A stretch of 64,000 nucleotides of DNA from positions 1 through 64,000 of the forward strand of contig JABIJM010000020.1 of assembly GCA_018655525.1 (NCBI GenBank). Direction: 5' to 3'. This document shows, one piece after another, positions 57,856 to 64,000 of the stretch. The stretch comes from Candidatus Woesearchaeota archaeon (GTDB lineage Archaea; Nanobdellota; Nanobdellia; Woesearchaeales; GW2011-AR9). Each line of letters opens with the position of its first letter. Positions within the stretch are counted from its first letter, which is position 1. The position numbers and the translations under genes were made by a program. Below the pieces are notes generated by a model. That model was not told the DNA's origin, ran no database searches, and worked only from the letters and a program-made list of their open reading frames with translations.

Positions 57856-59982
57856 CTAACTATTCACGATCCTGAGGATCTCATCACCATACAATTGGAT
57901 CTTTCTCGGACCTAATCCAAAGATGTTGTGTAATTCATTTTTGTTAATGGGTAAGTCTGAAGATAGTTGTTCTATGGATTTGTCGTTGAGAACCATGTAT
58001 GCCGGTACTTCTTTGATTTGAGACATTTCCCTTCGCCATTCTCGTAAGGCTGCATAAATCTGTGTTTCGTTTTTTGTTTTTGAAGTAAATTTGTTGAGTT
58101 TTGCAATAGGATTTACGAATTCCTCTCCTCCTAAGAATTTACGGCTTTCTTTATCTATGAAAGGTGTTAAGGATTTTCCTGTGTATGAAATGTAAAGTTG
58201 TTGTTTTGCTCTTGTGACTGCAACGTAGAATAATCTTCTCTCTTCATCCATTTTGTCGTACTTTTGAAGGTTTAAAGATTCAATTACAGGATGATCTGAA
58301 ACTTTACAAGGGAAGTACATGGAATTACTTCCTAGGACAAAGACAAGTTCTGCTTCCAATCCCTTGATTGCATGAATGGTTGCAAGGGTGATATATCCTT
58401 GCTTAACTTCAGCTGCTTTGGTTTCATCTGTTTTTAGAATATGAGGAATCTTTTTTTCATGTAATTTTTTGGAAAGGTCAGCAAGTTGTTTGTTGGTTCT
58501 TGCAAGTACAAAAATTTCATTATTTGGAAATTTTGATTGTGCTATTTCTCTTGCAACAAAATTGTATTCTTCATCCATTCGTGAGAAGTTGAAAAGTTTT
58601 GCTTCTGGTGTCGTGAAACTACTTGAAGGAATTCCTGCTTCTTGATCTGCGATGTTCATCTTTTTCACAACTTTGTTTGCTAAGCCTACAATGTTTGGAT
58701 GAGATCTATAATTCTGTTTTAAGACAATTGTTGTTGAATCTGGATCTTCATTGAAATCTAAGATGTAATTAATTCTACTACCTCTCCATCCAAAGATTGC
58801 TTGACGCGGATCTCCAACTGCAAAGATGTTTGGAGGATTGAGTAGTTTAAGAAGAGCTATTTGTATTGCATTAACATCTTGATACTCATCTACAAGAATG
58901 TGATCAAATTTTGGGATGAGGTTAGGGAAATTTTCAAAGATTGTGATTGCATCTTTCACTTGATCAGAATAATCACGAAGATGTTGTTCTTTCATGATTG
59001 TCAGAATGTTCTGACATGTATCGTGAAGTATTTTAGCATTGTTTTTTTCTTTGTATTGTGACATCTCTTTATAGAATGGATTTATTTCTTGTCGTTCTGT
59101 TTTATAATGATCAATGACATGGAAGCAATCATTTACAAAAGAGAATAGAAGTCGGTCTTGAGATTTAATTTTTCTTTGACCTGTTGTGAAGTAAATATCT
59201 GCAACACCTGAAAAACTTAAGCCAATTTGTTTAAGCGCTTGTGTGACTAATTTAATCCTATCTGAATATTTGATAATTTTACTTCTTTCTTTATAGATTA
59301 AATTCCAGTTTTGTTGAATAATTTTTTCTGCAAATGAATTAAATGTATGGATATTTACATTATGTACTTGAAGTTGTGCAAGACGTTCTTCCATCTCTAT
59401 TTTTGCTTTCTTTGTGAAGGTGATCGCAAGAACTTTTTCTGGTTTTGTGGATTTAAATTTACAGAGAAATTCAATTCTTTTGGTGAGGACAGTTGTTTTT
59501 CCAGATCCTGCACCTGCAACACATAATAATTTTTTTGATTCTGAGATGATAGCTTTTGATTGTTCCGGATTAAATTGTTTGATGAAAAAGGATAATGAAT
59601 TAATAATTTGATTTTCTTGATCTGAAACAGGTTCAGAATTAAATTCTAACTTGACTTCTTCTTTTTTGGTGAAACCTTTTGGATCTTTCAGTTCTTGTCT
59701 TCCTTTGTCAGAAATGTCAAGAACTTTAATCCATCTGTTTGTAGGAAGTTCTCTGTAAATGAGAAATCCCTGTTCTAATAAAGATTTTATTAACATTGCA
59801 AGTTGATCTTTTGTTTGATCAGAAAATAATCCAAAGTTTGTTGTCTTTTGAAGGTTTGACTTTTTGACTCTTGGATTAGATTCATTTCCTTGAAGAACTT
59901 GTATGAGAAGGTTCATTCCCATATTGAAAGGGAGATTTCTGATTGTTTCTAAGACTTTGAGATAAATTGACACCACCACCAT
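57856..59982 (-). CDS. UvrD/Rep superfamily I helicase with RQC-like and HRDC-like domains
   Basis: The product is 708 residues from the ATG at 59982. A longer frame to 60027 would translate the structured leader. Residues ~10-105 resemble the winged-helix RQC domain of RecQ (LAMLIKSLLEQGFL, LDISDKGRQEL). Then the SF1 motor: CVAGAGSGKTTV near residue 160, ITFTKKA, HILVDEYQDVN, VGDPRQAIFGWRGS, KQNYRSHPNI, TIHAIKGLEAELV and YVAVTRAK. The C-terminal ~70 residues (LREWRREMSQIKEVPAYMVL) are HRDC-like. It unwinds DNA 3'-5' in repair. RecQ accessory domains on a UvrD motor are unusual in archaea. Confidence 0.9.
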   Translation of the reverse strand: MVVVSIYLKVLETIRNLPFNMGMNLLIQVLQGNESNPRVKKSNLQKTTNFGLFSDQTKDQLAMLIKSLLEQGFLIYRELPTNRWIKVLDISDKGRQELKDPKGFTKKEEVKLEFNSEPVSDQENQIINSLSFFIKQFNPEQSKAIISESKKLLCVAGAGSGKTTVLTKRIEFLCKFKSTKPEKVLAITFTKKAKIEMEERLAQLQVHNVNIHTFNSFAEKIIQQNWNLIYKERSKIIKYSDRIKLVTQALKQIGLSFSGVADIYFTTGQRKIKSQDRLLFSFVNDCFHVIDHYKTERQEINPFYKEMSQYKEKNNAKILHDTCQNILTIMKEQHLRDYSDQVKDAITIFENFPNLIPKFDHILVDEYQDVNAIQIALLKLLNPPNIFAVGDPRQAIFGWRGSRINYILDFNEDPDSTTIVLKQNYRSHPNIVGLANKVVKKMNIADQEAGIPSSSFTTPEAKLFNFSRMDEEYNFVAREIAQSKFPNNEIFVLARTNKQLADLSKKLHEKKIPHILKTDETKAAEVKQGYITLATIHAIKGLEAELVFVLGSNSMYFPCKVSDHPVIESLNLQKYDKMDEERRLFYVAVTRAKQQLYISYTGKSLTPFIDKESRKFLGGEEFVNPIAKLNKFTSKTKNETQIYAALREWRREMSQIKEVPAYMVLNDKSIEQLSSDLPINKNELHNIFGLGPRKIQLYGDEILRIVNS

Positions 59983-59991
59983 AAAAAAGAA

Positions 59992-60100
59992 CCTAGTTGG
60001 GTTGCTTGTATATTGGGTATTCCTCACCGGCCGTGTGCAAACTTAGTTGCTGGTCGTTAAAGACAATGTGGTCACAGGGACCTAAGCTATACCAACTAGG
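59992..60100 (-). ncRNA. Structured 5' leader or small RNA upstream of the helicase gene
   Basis: Ends pair as a perfect 9-bp helix CCTAGTTGG/CCAACTAGG (59992-60000/60092-60100). Inside are GTATA/TATAC, CTTAG/CTAAG and a GGTC-ACAGG-GACC hairpin, consistent with a multi-helix junction. On the minus strand a TATA box (CTTATAAACCC, about 60120-60130) lies about 25 bases before its 5' end, and the helicase ATG comes 10 bases after its 3' end. It is therefore best read as a leader. A plus-strand T6 run (60104-60109) also fits an independent RNA. Confidence 0.5.
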
Positions 60101-60221
60101 CAGTTTTTTGAGAATTAAAGGGTTTATAAGTTTTTTGGAGAGTTATCGTGGTTTACGAATATTTCATTGAAGTCATTATAACACAACAATACTTATTAAT
60201 GGGTCGTTCATCGTTTCTTTC

Positions 60222-60506
60222 ATGAGTTTATATGTAAGCATTGTAAAAAAAGCAATTGTTATGGGAGGGCTTATTGCCATCCTAAGTGGTTGTGATTCTG
60301 AAAGTGTCAGTGGTTGTTATCAAGGTTCCGGTGAGTGTCAGCCTGTAACAGAAAAGAATGTTTGTCACACACAGGAATTAAGTGATTGTCTTGATAATCA
60401 TGTTAAAAGTTGTGGAAGTGATTCTGAGTGTATTTCTCTTTGTAAGAAGAAATGTAGTGAATATATCCTCCCTGGCTGTGAGTTAACACCTTACGGTGTT
60501 CAATAA
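60222..60506 (+). CDS. Small cysteine-rich lipoprotein
   Basis: The product is 94 residues. The signal peptide ends LIAILSGC (Cys24 anchor). The mature 70 residues have ten cysteines (for example SCGSDSECISLCKKKC), so probably a compact disulfide-knotted exported domain. No family recognised. TTATTAATGGG upstream is AT-rich. It is convergent with the gene at 60514, separated by 7 bases. Confidence 0.65.
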   Translation: MSLYVSIVKKAIVMGGLIAILSGCDSESVSGCYQGSGECQPVTEKNVCHTQELSDCLDNHVKSCGSDSECISLCKKKCSEYILPGCELTPYGVQ

Positions 60507-60513
60507 AGAATAA

Positions 60514-61038
60514 TTAAAGTTGGAACTTTCTCTTCTTCTTGTATCGGTGATTACCTTCAATCAATGTATATGAAGTAAATTCAAGATGAGATTTTACTTT
60601 AGGTGTTTGAACGTAAGCAACTTCAACTAATAATTTTCGGTTATGTGGGATTCTCTCCTCAGCATCAAGAATACCTTCTAACAGATTAGCTTCAGGACTT
60701 CCCGGATTAATGAAATTAGCTTTTATTGTCTCCTCGTGATTTATTAAATATCCTCCATTACGACGACTATAAGAAAGAACTCTGTTTGGAAATTTGCTGT
60801 TAGAATCTGCGATGTATTCAGCACATAAGAGTGAATTAAGAATTCTTTTATCACGAATAGATTCTTGTTGAAACATTTTACGAGCCTGTGTTGGACTACA
60901 CCAACGTTCACCGTTGTAATCATCATCGTGAGATTTATTATTATCTTGATTTATTGATCTTAAACCCTGACTAAGAGAAGTATTATGGCGAGCTGGGTTA
61001 CGTTCATTTAATTTCATTATTGTTGCTAAATCTTCCAT
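60514..61038 (-). CDS. Hypothetical protein (174 aa) from mirrored promoter
   Basis: The protein begins MEDLATIMKLNERNPARHNTSL. It is charged and Asn-rich, with a C-terminal basic tail (HRYKKKRKFQL). No recognised domain, signal or membrane helix. Expressed from the left half of the symmetric promoter at 61070-61215, so it is presumably co-regulated with the divergent gene at 61222. Confidence 0.6.
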   Translation of the reverse strand: MEDLATIMKLNERNPARHNTSLSQGLRSINQDNNKSHDDDYNGERWCSPTQARKMFQQESIRDKRILNSLLCAEYIADSNSKFPNRVLSYSRRNGGYLINHEETIKANFINPGSPEANLLEGILDAEERIPHNRKLLVEVAYVQTPKVKSHLEFTSYTLIEGNHRYKKKRKFQL

Positions 61039-61069
61039 TTTTTAATACTTATAATAAAACCACTATTGG

Positions 61070-61215
61070 GATTAAAAATAGAAGGTTTCTTTATAATATA
61101 TTTTCATATATATCTTAAGAATTTGGGTGTAGGTGAGATAGTTGGGAAAATATGAATCACTTATTCTTAAGATATATATGTGATAAGTTTATTAAAAAAA
61201 GTTCTATTTTTAATC
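61070..61215. promoter_or_regulatory. Mirror-symmetric divergent promoter with nested inverted repeats
   Basis: Outer arms GATTAAAAATAGAA (61070-61083) and its exact complement (61202-61215). Inner 18-bp arms CATATATATCTTAAGAAT (61105-61122) and exact complement (61163-61180). Each side has the same 21-bp spacer between arms, containing TATA-like DNA (TTTATAATATA on the left, TTTATTAAAA on the right). The centre is 40 bp. Both divergent genes thus have identical promoter-proximal boxes, as expected for joint control by one factor. Confidence 0.6.
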
Positions 61216-61221
61216 ACAACA

Positions 61222-61458
61222 ATGTATAAGGTAATTGATATTAAAGTTCAAACAAAAGGAAGTTATATTAGTCCAGACGTAGATAGAAAGAGTAATAATT
61301 ATAAAAATGATTTACTGTTAGACGATTCCTTATCTTGTTTCCCAAACTTGAGGGAAATAATAGACAAACATGATTATAGTTTACGTATTCTCTGTGATAT
61401 TGCAGATGAATTTCCTAGACTATTTCCGGAGTTAGTTGAAATGTTATATCACCGATGA
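61222..61458 (+). CDS. Small hypothetical protein (78 aa)
   Basis: The protein begins MYKVIDIKVQTKGSYISPDVDR. The C-terminal half is helical with Leu/Phe-rich faces (FPNLREIIDKHDYSLRILCD). An upstream extension to 61180 enters the promoter repeat and is rejected. No family recognised. Divergent partner of 60514 through the symmetric promoter. Confidence 0.55.
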   Translation: MYKVIDIKVQTKGSYISPDVDRKSNNYKNDLLLDDSLSCFPNLREIIDKHDYSLRILCDIADEFPRLFPELVEMLYHR

Positions 61459-61536
61459 TTTCTTAGAACGTGTGAAGAAAATATATTTTATTATCAATCA
61501 ACTTCTAACTCAAATTTAAGTATCATAGAAAAGAAG

Positions 61537-61677
61537 CGCCCCCGCCGGGATTTGAACCCGAGTCACTGCCTGTCTTCGTGAGAAGGCCTCAGAAATCTGA
61601 GATTTCTCGCGCGAAAGGGCAGTATGATAGTTTATCCCTGATTCCAGAAAAATCAGTCCGGACTACACTACAGGGGC
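61537..61677 (-). tRNA. tRNA-Glu(UUC) with anticodon-loop intron and D-loop insertion
   Basis: Acceptor GCCCCTG/CGGGGGC, T arm TCGGG-TTCAAAT-CCCGG, discriminator G. The anticodon stem CTGCC pairs with GGCAG and the loop begins CTTTCG, giving UUC. The intron (about 40 bases) carries a 7-bp hairpin AGAAATC/GATTTCT. The D loop, normally like AGTCCGGA..CTATCAT, has about 26 extra bases forming the hairpin CTGATT-TTTCTGG-AATCAG, a probable second intron. CTTTTTAAA near 61710 is the promoter on this strand. Confidence 0.88.
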
Positions 61678-61735
61678 GTATTTATGCTCAAACAAGTCCC
61701 CTTTAAAAAGATTTCTGAAGATACACCTATTTTTC

Positions 61736-61800
61736 CTTTCGTAAACTGCAGTCACTAGCGTTCGGGAGTTTACTCAGTTCCTTTCGTAAACCTTATAAAC
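61736..61800. repeat. Short direct/inverted repeat before the retropepsin-like gene
   Basis: TTTCGTAAAC occurs twice (about 61737-61746 and 61782-61791). GTAAACT and AGTTTAC also pair around 19 bases. It lies between the tRNA-Glu promoter and the TATA (CCTTATAAAC, about 61793) of the gene at 61822. It may be an operator pair. Confidence 0.35.
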
Positions 61801-61821
61801 ATACTTAGCCCCCACTTAAAT

Positions 61822-62175
61822 ATGAGTGAAAGGGTGGTTTTAGGACTTATTGAAAATATTGTTCTTCTAAATAATAATCAAGAAGAAAAGGTTACAGCTA
61901 GGATTGATACAGGTGCAACAACGTCTTCTATTGATCTGAATTTAGCTGAAAAATTAGGTCTTAAAGTTTCAGATAAGGAAAAAATTGTGAAATCTGCTTC
62001 TGGTATTGAAAAGAGACACATGGTTTTTGCACGGGTAAAAATAAAAGATTTAATGATTGAAGATTATTTTACATTAGCTGACAGACACCATATGACATAT
62101 TCTGTTTTGATTGGTCAAAATATTTTAAAACAAGGTGAATTTATTGTAGATCCTTTAAAGGAGGAAAATCAATGA
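61822..62175 (+). CDS. Retropepsin-like aspartic protease (RimK-associated, PF05618-type)
   Basis: The product is 117 residues. TARIDTGATTSSID has the aspartic protease D-T-G at 29-31. VIGQNILKQGEFIVDP matches the C-terminal half of the small retropepsin-like domain often annotated as ATP-dependent zinc protease. The stop overlaps by 4 bases the start of the RimK-like ligase, a pairing seen in other prokaryotes. It may process the ligase's glutamylated product or partner (inference). Confidence 0.85.
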   Translation: MSERVVLGLIENIVLLNNNQEEKVTARIDTGATTSSIDLNLAEKLGLKVSDKEKIVKSASGIEKRHMVFARVKIKDLMIEDYFTLADRHHMTYSVLIGQNILKQGEFIVDPLKEENQ

Positions 62176-63266
62176 AGGCTGCGTTAATATCTTTAGGAAG
62201 TAAAAGTTCTATGATGGCAGCGGATGCGATGAAGAAGTATTTTGATGAAGTTGATATGATTCAACTTCGTGATATTGAAGTGAGTTTAGGAAAAGAAAGT
62301 GATATTCTTTATCAAGGTGAACCAATGAAACAATATGATTGTGTGTTCTTGAAAGGGTCATTCAGATATGCACATATTTTACGTTCTATTGCATCAATGT
62401 TAGAAGGGAAGGTTGCATACATGCCAATTCCAGCTGATGCGTTTAGTACGGTTCATAATAAATTATTAACACATCTCATTATGCAACAACATAATATTCC
62501 GATGCCGAGAACGTATGTTTCTTCTACGGTAGAAGCTGCAAAGGAATTGTTGAATCGTGTGAGTTATCCAATTGTGATGAAATTTCCGGAAGGAACACAA
62601 GGGAAAGGAGTAATGTTTGCAGATTCTGTAAGTTCTGCTGTTTCGTTATTGGATGCATTAGTAGCATTAAATCAACCTGTAATTATTCAGGAATATGTTG
62701 AAACAGGTGGAACAGATATCCGTGCAATTGTTGTTGGTGATAAAGTTGTAGCATCTTACAAAAGAAGATCACAGAAAGAAGATAAGCGATCAAACATCCA
62801 TGCAGGTGGTTCAGGTGAACCAGTTCAATTAAGTTGGCAGGCTGCAAAAGTTGCAGTACAAACAGCAAAGGCATTAGGTGTGGACATGTGTGGTGTGGAT
62901 ATTTTGGAGAGTCCTTTAGGTCCTGTTGTGATAGAAGCTAATTTATCTCCTGGTTTACAAGGTATAAGTCAAATTTCTACAATAGACATTCCAGACGCTA
63001 TGGCACGATTCATGTATGATCAAACGAAAAAAATAGTTGATAAGTCAAGGAATGTTGGTGCGGCTGCAGTATTACGTGATATTTCTTTAGATCAACCTAA
63101 GAAAAAAGAAGGTAACGGTCATGCTATTATTTCTCCTTTGAAATTACGTGGAGATAGAATCATCTTACCTGAGTTTGTAAATAAAATGGCGAAATTTTCT
63201 GAATCTAAAGAATATTCAATTAAAGCTTCTAAAGGCAGTGTTATCATTGAAGAATTTGATATGTGA
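62172..63266 (+). CDS. RimK-family ATP-grasp ligase
   Basis: The product is 364 residues. Pre-ATP-grasp region (1-95), then ATP-grasp: IVMKFPEGTQGKGVMFADS (glycine-rich loop), VIIQEYVETGGTDIRAIVVG, the HAGGSGEP loop and VIEANLSPGLQGI with Mg2+ ligands Glu and Asn. Members attach Glu or other amino acids to protein C-termini or cofactors (RimK, coenzyme F420/methanopterin, LysX). Acceptor unknown. The C-terminal ~65 residues (DISLDQPKKKEG onwards) are an extension beyond the core. Confidence 0.9.
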   Translation: MKAALISLGSKSSMMAADAMKKYFDEVDMIQLRDIEVSLGKESDILYQGEPMKQYDCVFLKGSFRYAHILRSIASMLEGKVAYMPIPADAFSTVHNKLLTHLIMQQHNIPMPRTYVSSTVEAAKELLNRVSYPIVMKFPEGTQGKGVMFADSVSSAVSLLDALVALNQPVIIQEYVETGGTDIRAIVVGDKVVASYKRRSQKEDKRSNIHAGGSGEPVQLSWQAAKVAVQTAKALGVDMCGVDILESPLGPVVIEANLSPGLQGISQISTIDIPDAMARFMYDQTKKIVDKSRNVGAAAVLRDISLDQPKKKEGNGHAIISPLKLRGDRIILPEFVNKMAKFSESKEYSIKASKGSVIIEEFDM

Positions 63267-63268
63267 AA

Positions 63269-63565
63269 TTATTTCTTAGATTCTTTTTTAGCTGGTTTCT
63301 TAACTGCTTTTCTTTTAACAGATTCTACAATTACTTCTTCAATTTGTTCAGGATCTTTCCGTGGTTTGAATCCTAGAAGATAAATAATTGGAAGAAGTCC
63401 TGCTGTGTTTAATAAGAACATAACTACAAACCATCCTTTCTGATTGTGCTTACCAGCATGCCATAATGCAATGCCTTTCCAGATCATAGTCCATGCAATT
63501 AATGCAATTAATGTTAATGTAACATATCCCGGAGATTGATATATTTGATTTAAGTACCATACCAT
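63269..63565 (-). CDS. DUF5652-like two-helix membrane protein
   Basis: The product is 98 residues. Two hydrophobic helices (about 13-32 and 45-66) surround KGIALWHAGKHNQKGWFVVM, then a lysine-rich cytoplasmic tail (KRKAVKKPAKKESKK). KG..LW.A....KGWF.......N..G....IYL matches DUF5652, common in CPR bacteria and DPANN archaea. Function unknown. It ends 2 bases from the convergent RimK gene. Confidence 0.75.
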   Translation of the reverse strand: MVWYLNQIYQSPGYVTLTLIALIAWTMIWKGIALWHAGKHNQKGWFVVMFLLNTAGLLPIIYLLGFKPRKDPEQIEEVIVESVKRKAVKKPAKKESKK

Positions 63566-63663
63566 GTTGTATTTTTTAGGTTGAAGTGTATATAAAGATT
63601 GTTGTGTTTAAGTAAACTTTTATAAACAAAAACATCCTCCTATTGTCTATAAAGAGGTACTAG

Positions 63664-64000
63664 ATGAAGTTCTTAGATTGGTTCACAGGAAAGAAGAAGG
63701 TTGAAGGGAATGTTTCTGTACAGAAAGTACATCCCGAAAGTAAGATCCCTCCTCATGCAAAAGTTATGAATAATCAAGTTAAACCTGTTTCTCAACCAAA
63801 TCCTAAAACCGTGAATCAAAAGATTACAGCTCCTCTTGCAAAAATCACCGAATTTACTGGCGCAACTGGAAAGAAGAAGATTGGGTATTGGGTGATTGTG
63901 TTTATTCTTATCAACTCAATTTTAGGTTCGTCATTATTTTATCTTCCATCTCAAGGTGTGCTTAGTTCAGGTGCTGCGTCAATTATTGCATGGATTGTTT
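63664..64000 (+). CDS. Amino-acid permease (APC superfamily), 5' part
   Basis: The frame from ATG 63664 is open to the window edge (112 codons). After a charged, Pro/Gln-rich N-terminal region of about 75 residues it reads WVIVFILINSILGSSLFYLP, then a Gly/Ser-rich second helix, as in TM1-TM2 of APC transporters (substrate site at the unwound GSSLFYLP). GAGGT lies 5 bases before the ATG and CTTTTATAAAC is the TATA box. The long N-terminal cytoplasmic extension is unusual for the family. Confidence 0.8.
   Translation, partial: MKFLDWFTGKKKVEGNVSVQKVHPESKIPPHAKVMNNQVKPVSQPNPKTVNQKITAPLAKITEFTGATGKKKIGYWVIVFILINSILGSSLFYLPSQGVLSSGAASIIAWIV

Noticed and set aside
59983-60027. N-terminal extension of the helicase
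   Set aside because: It runs through the 9-bp closing helix of the leader. The ATG at 59982 fits the leader geometry.
59992-60100. Possible 5S rRNA or tRNA because of ~110-base length and closing helix
   Set aside because: No 5S consensus (such as CCGAAC/GGAAG) and no T-arm TTCRANY are present on either strand.
1-64000. CRISPR array or insertion sequence
   Set aside because: No regularly spaced direct repeats and no transposase-like protein were found. The only mobile-type genes are the two LAGLIDADG proteins.

Overview
This window is a low-GC, gene-dense archaeal chromosome segment. The archaeal assignment rests on SRP54, ribosomal protein L37e next to an Sm-like protein, a translin-family protein, TrmB-type regulation, archaeal TruD, Dph2, class I lysyl-tRNA synthetase, CDP-archaeol synthase (CarS), a histone-fold protein, TATA-box promoters of the TTTATAAA type, and six tRNA genes that all carry introns. 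The many small lipoproteins, the DUF5652 protein and the KRGQVTVFIILG-type pilin-like N-terminus suggest a DPANN lineage (Woesearchaeota/Pacearchaeota-like). That placement is inference. No rRNA, CRISPR array or insertion sequence is visible.

Layout. 0-4.2 kb: a cut-off diacylglycerol/NAD kinase-like gene, two coiled-coil/polyproline proteins, a TrmB regulator, a short histone-fold gene and a HIT hydrolase. 4.2-6.3 kb: intron-containing tRNA-Met(CAU), a LAGLIDADG endonuclease, a duplicated VKOR-like membrane protein, tRNA-Ser(GGA) and two tiny genes. 6.3-17.7 kb: peptidase S51, exonuclease III, DUF483, YjdF-like, AsnRS with tRNA-Arg(CCU), a methyltransferase, TVP38-like, TruD, ZIP transporter, a multi-intron tRNA and an S4 protein. 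Three copies of one structured RNA element lie in this stretch. 18.5-30.2 kb: SRP54, a PIN-like protein, and a cluster of exported proteins with bacterial cell-wall themes (VWA+OmpA lipoprotein, Tat-exported LysM+M23 peptidase, lysozyme-like protein), then translin, Lsm-L37e, a second LAGLIDADG gene and tRNA-Leu(UAG).

30-46 kb: LysRS, PRPP synthetase, a small-protein operon, then the deoxynucleotide block: corrinoid adenosyltransferase, two different B12-dependent (class II) ribonucleotide reductases with a 1498-residue surface protein between them, and NrdR preceded by two NrdR-box-like sites. 46-57.5 kb: ether-lipid genes, a Dph2 gene broken into two overlapping frames, a lysine-rich H1-like protein, Dus, an exported zinc protease with a pilin-like partner, bacterial-type MnmH and RsuA-family enzymes, and topoisomerase IB. 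57.5-64 kb: a PD-(D/E)XK-like protein, a UvrD helicase with RecQ-type accessory domains behind a structured leader, lipoproteins, a mirror-symmetric divergent promoter, tRNA-Glu(UUC), a retropepsin-like protein/RimK pair and the start of an amino-acid permease.

Several genes work together. RNR, adenosyltransferase and NrdR form a B12-dependent dNTP module. TruD, Dus, MnmH, AsnRS, LysRS and the tRNAs form a tRNA maturation and charging theme. The 22.3-26.7 kb cluster looks adapted to contact or cleave bacterial peptidoglycan, which this archaeon is not expected to make.
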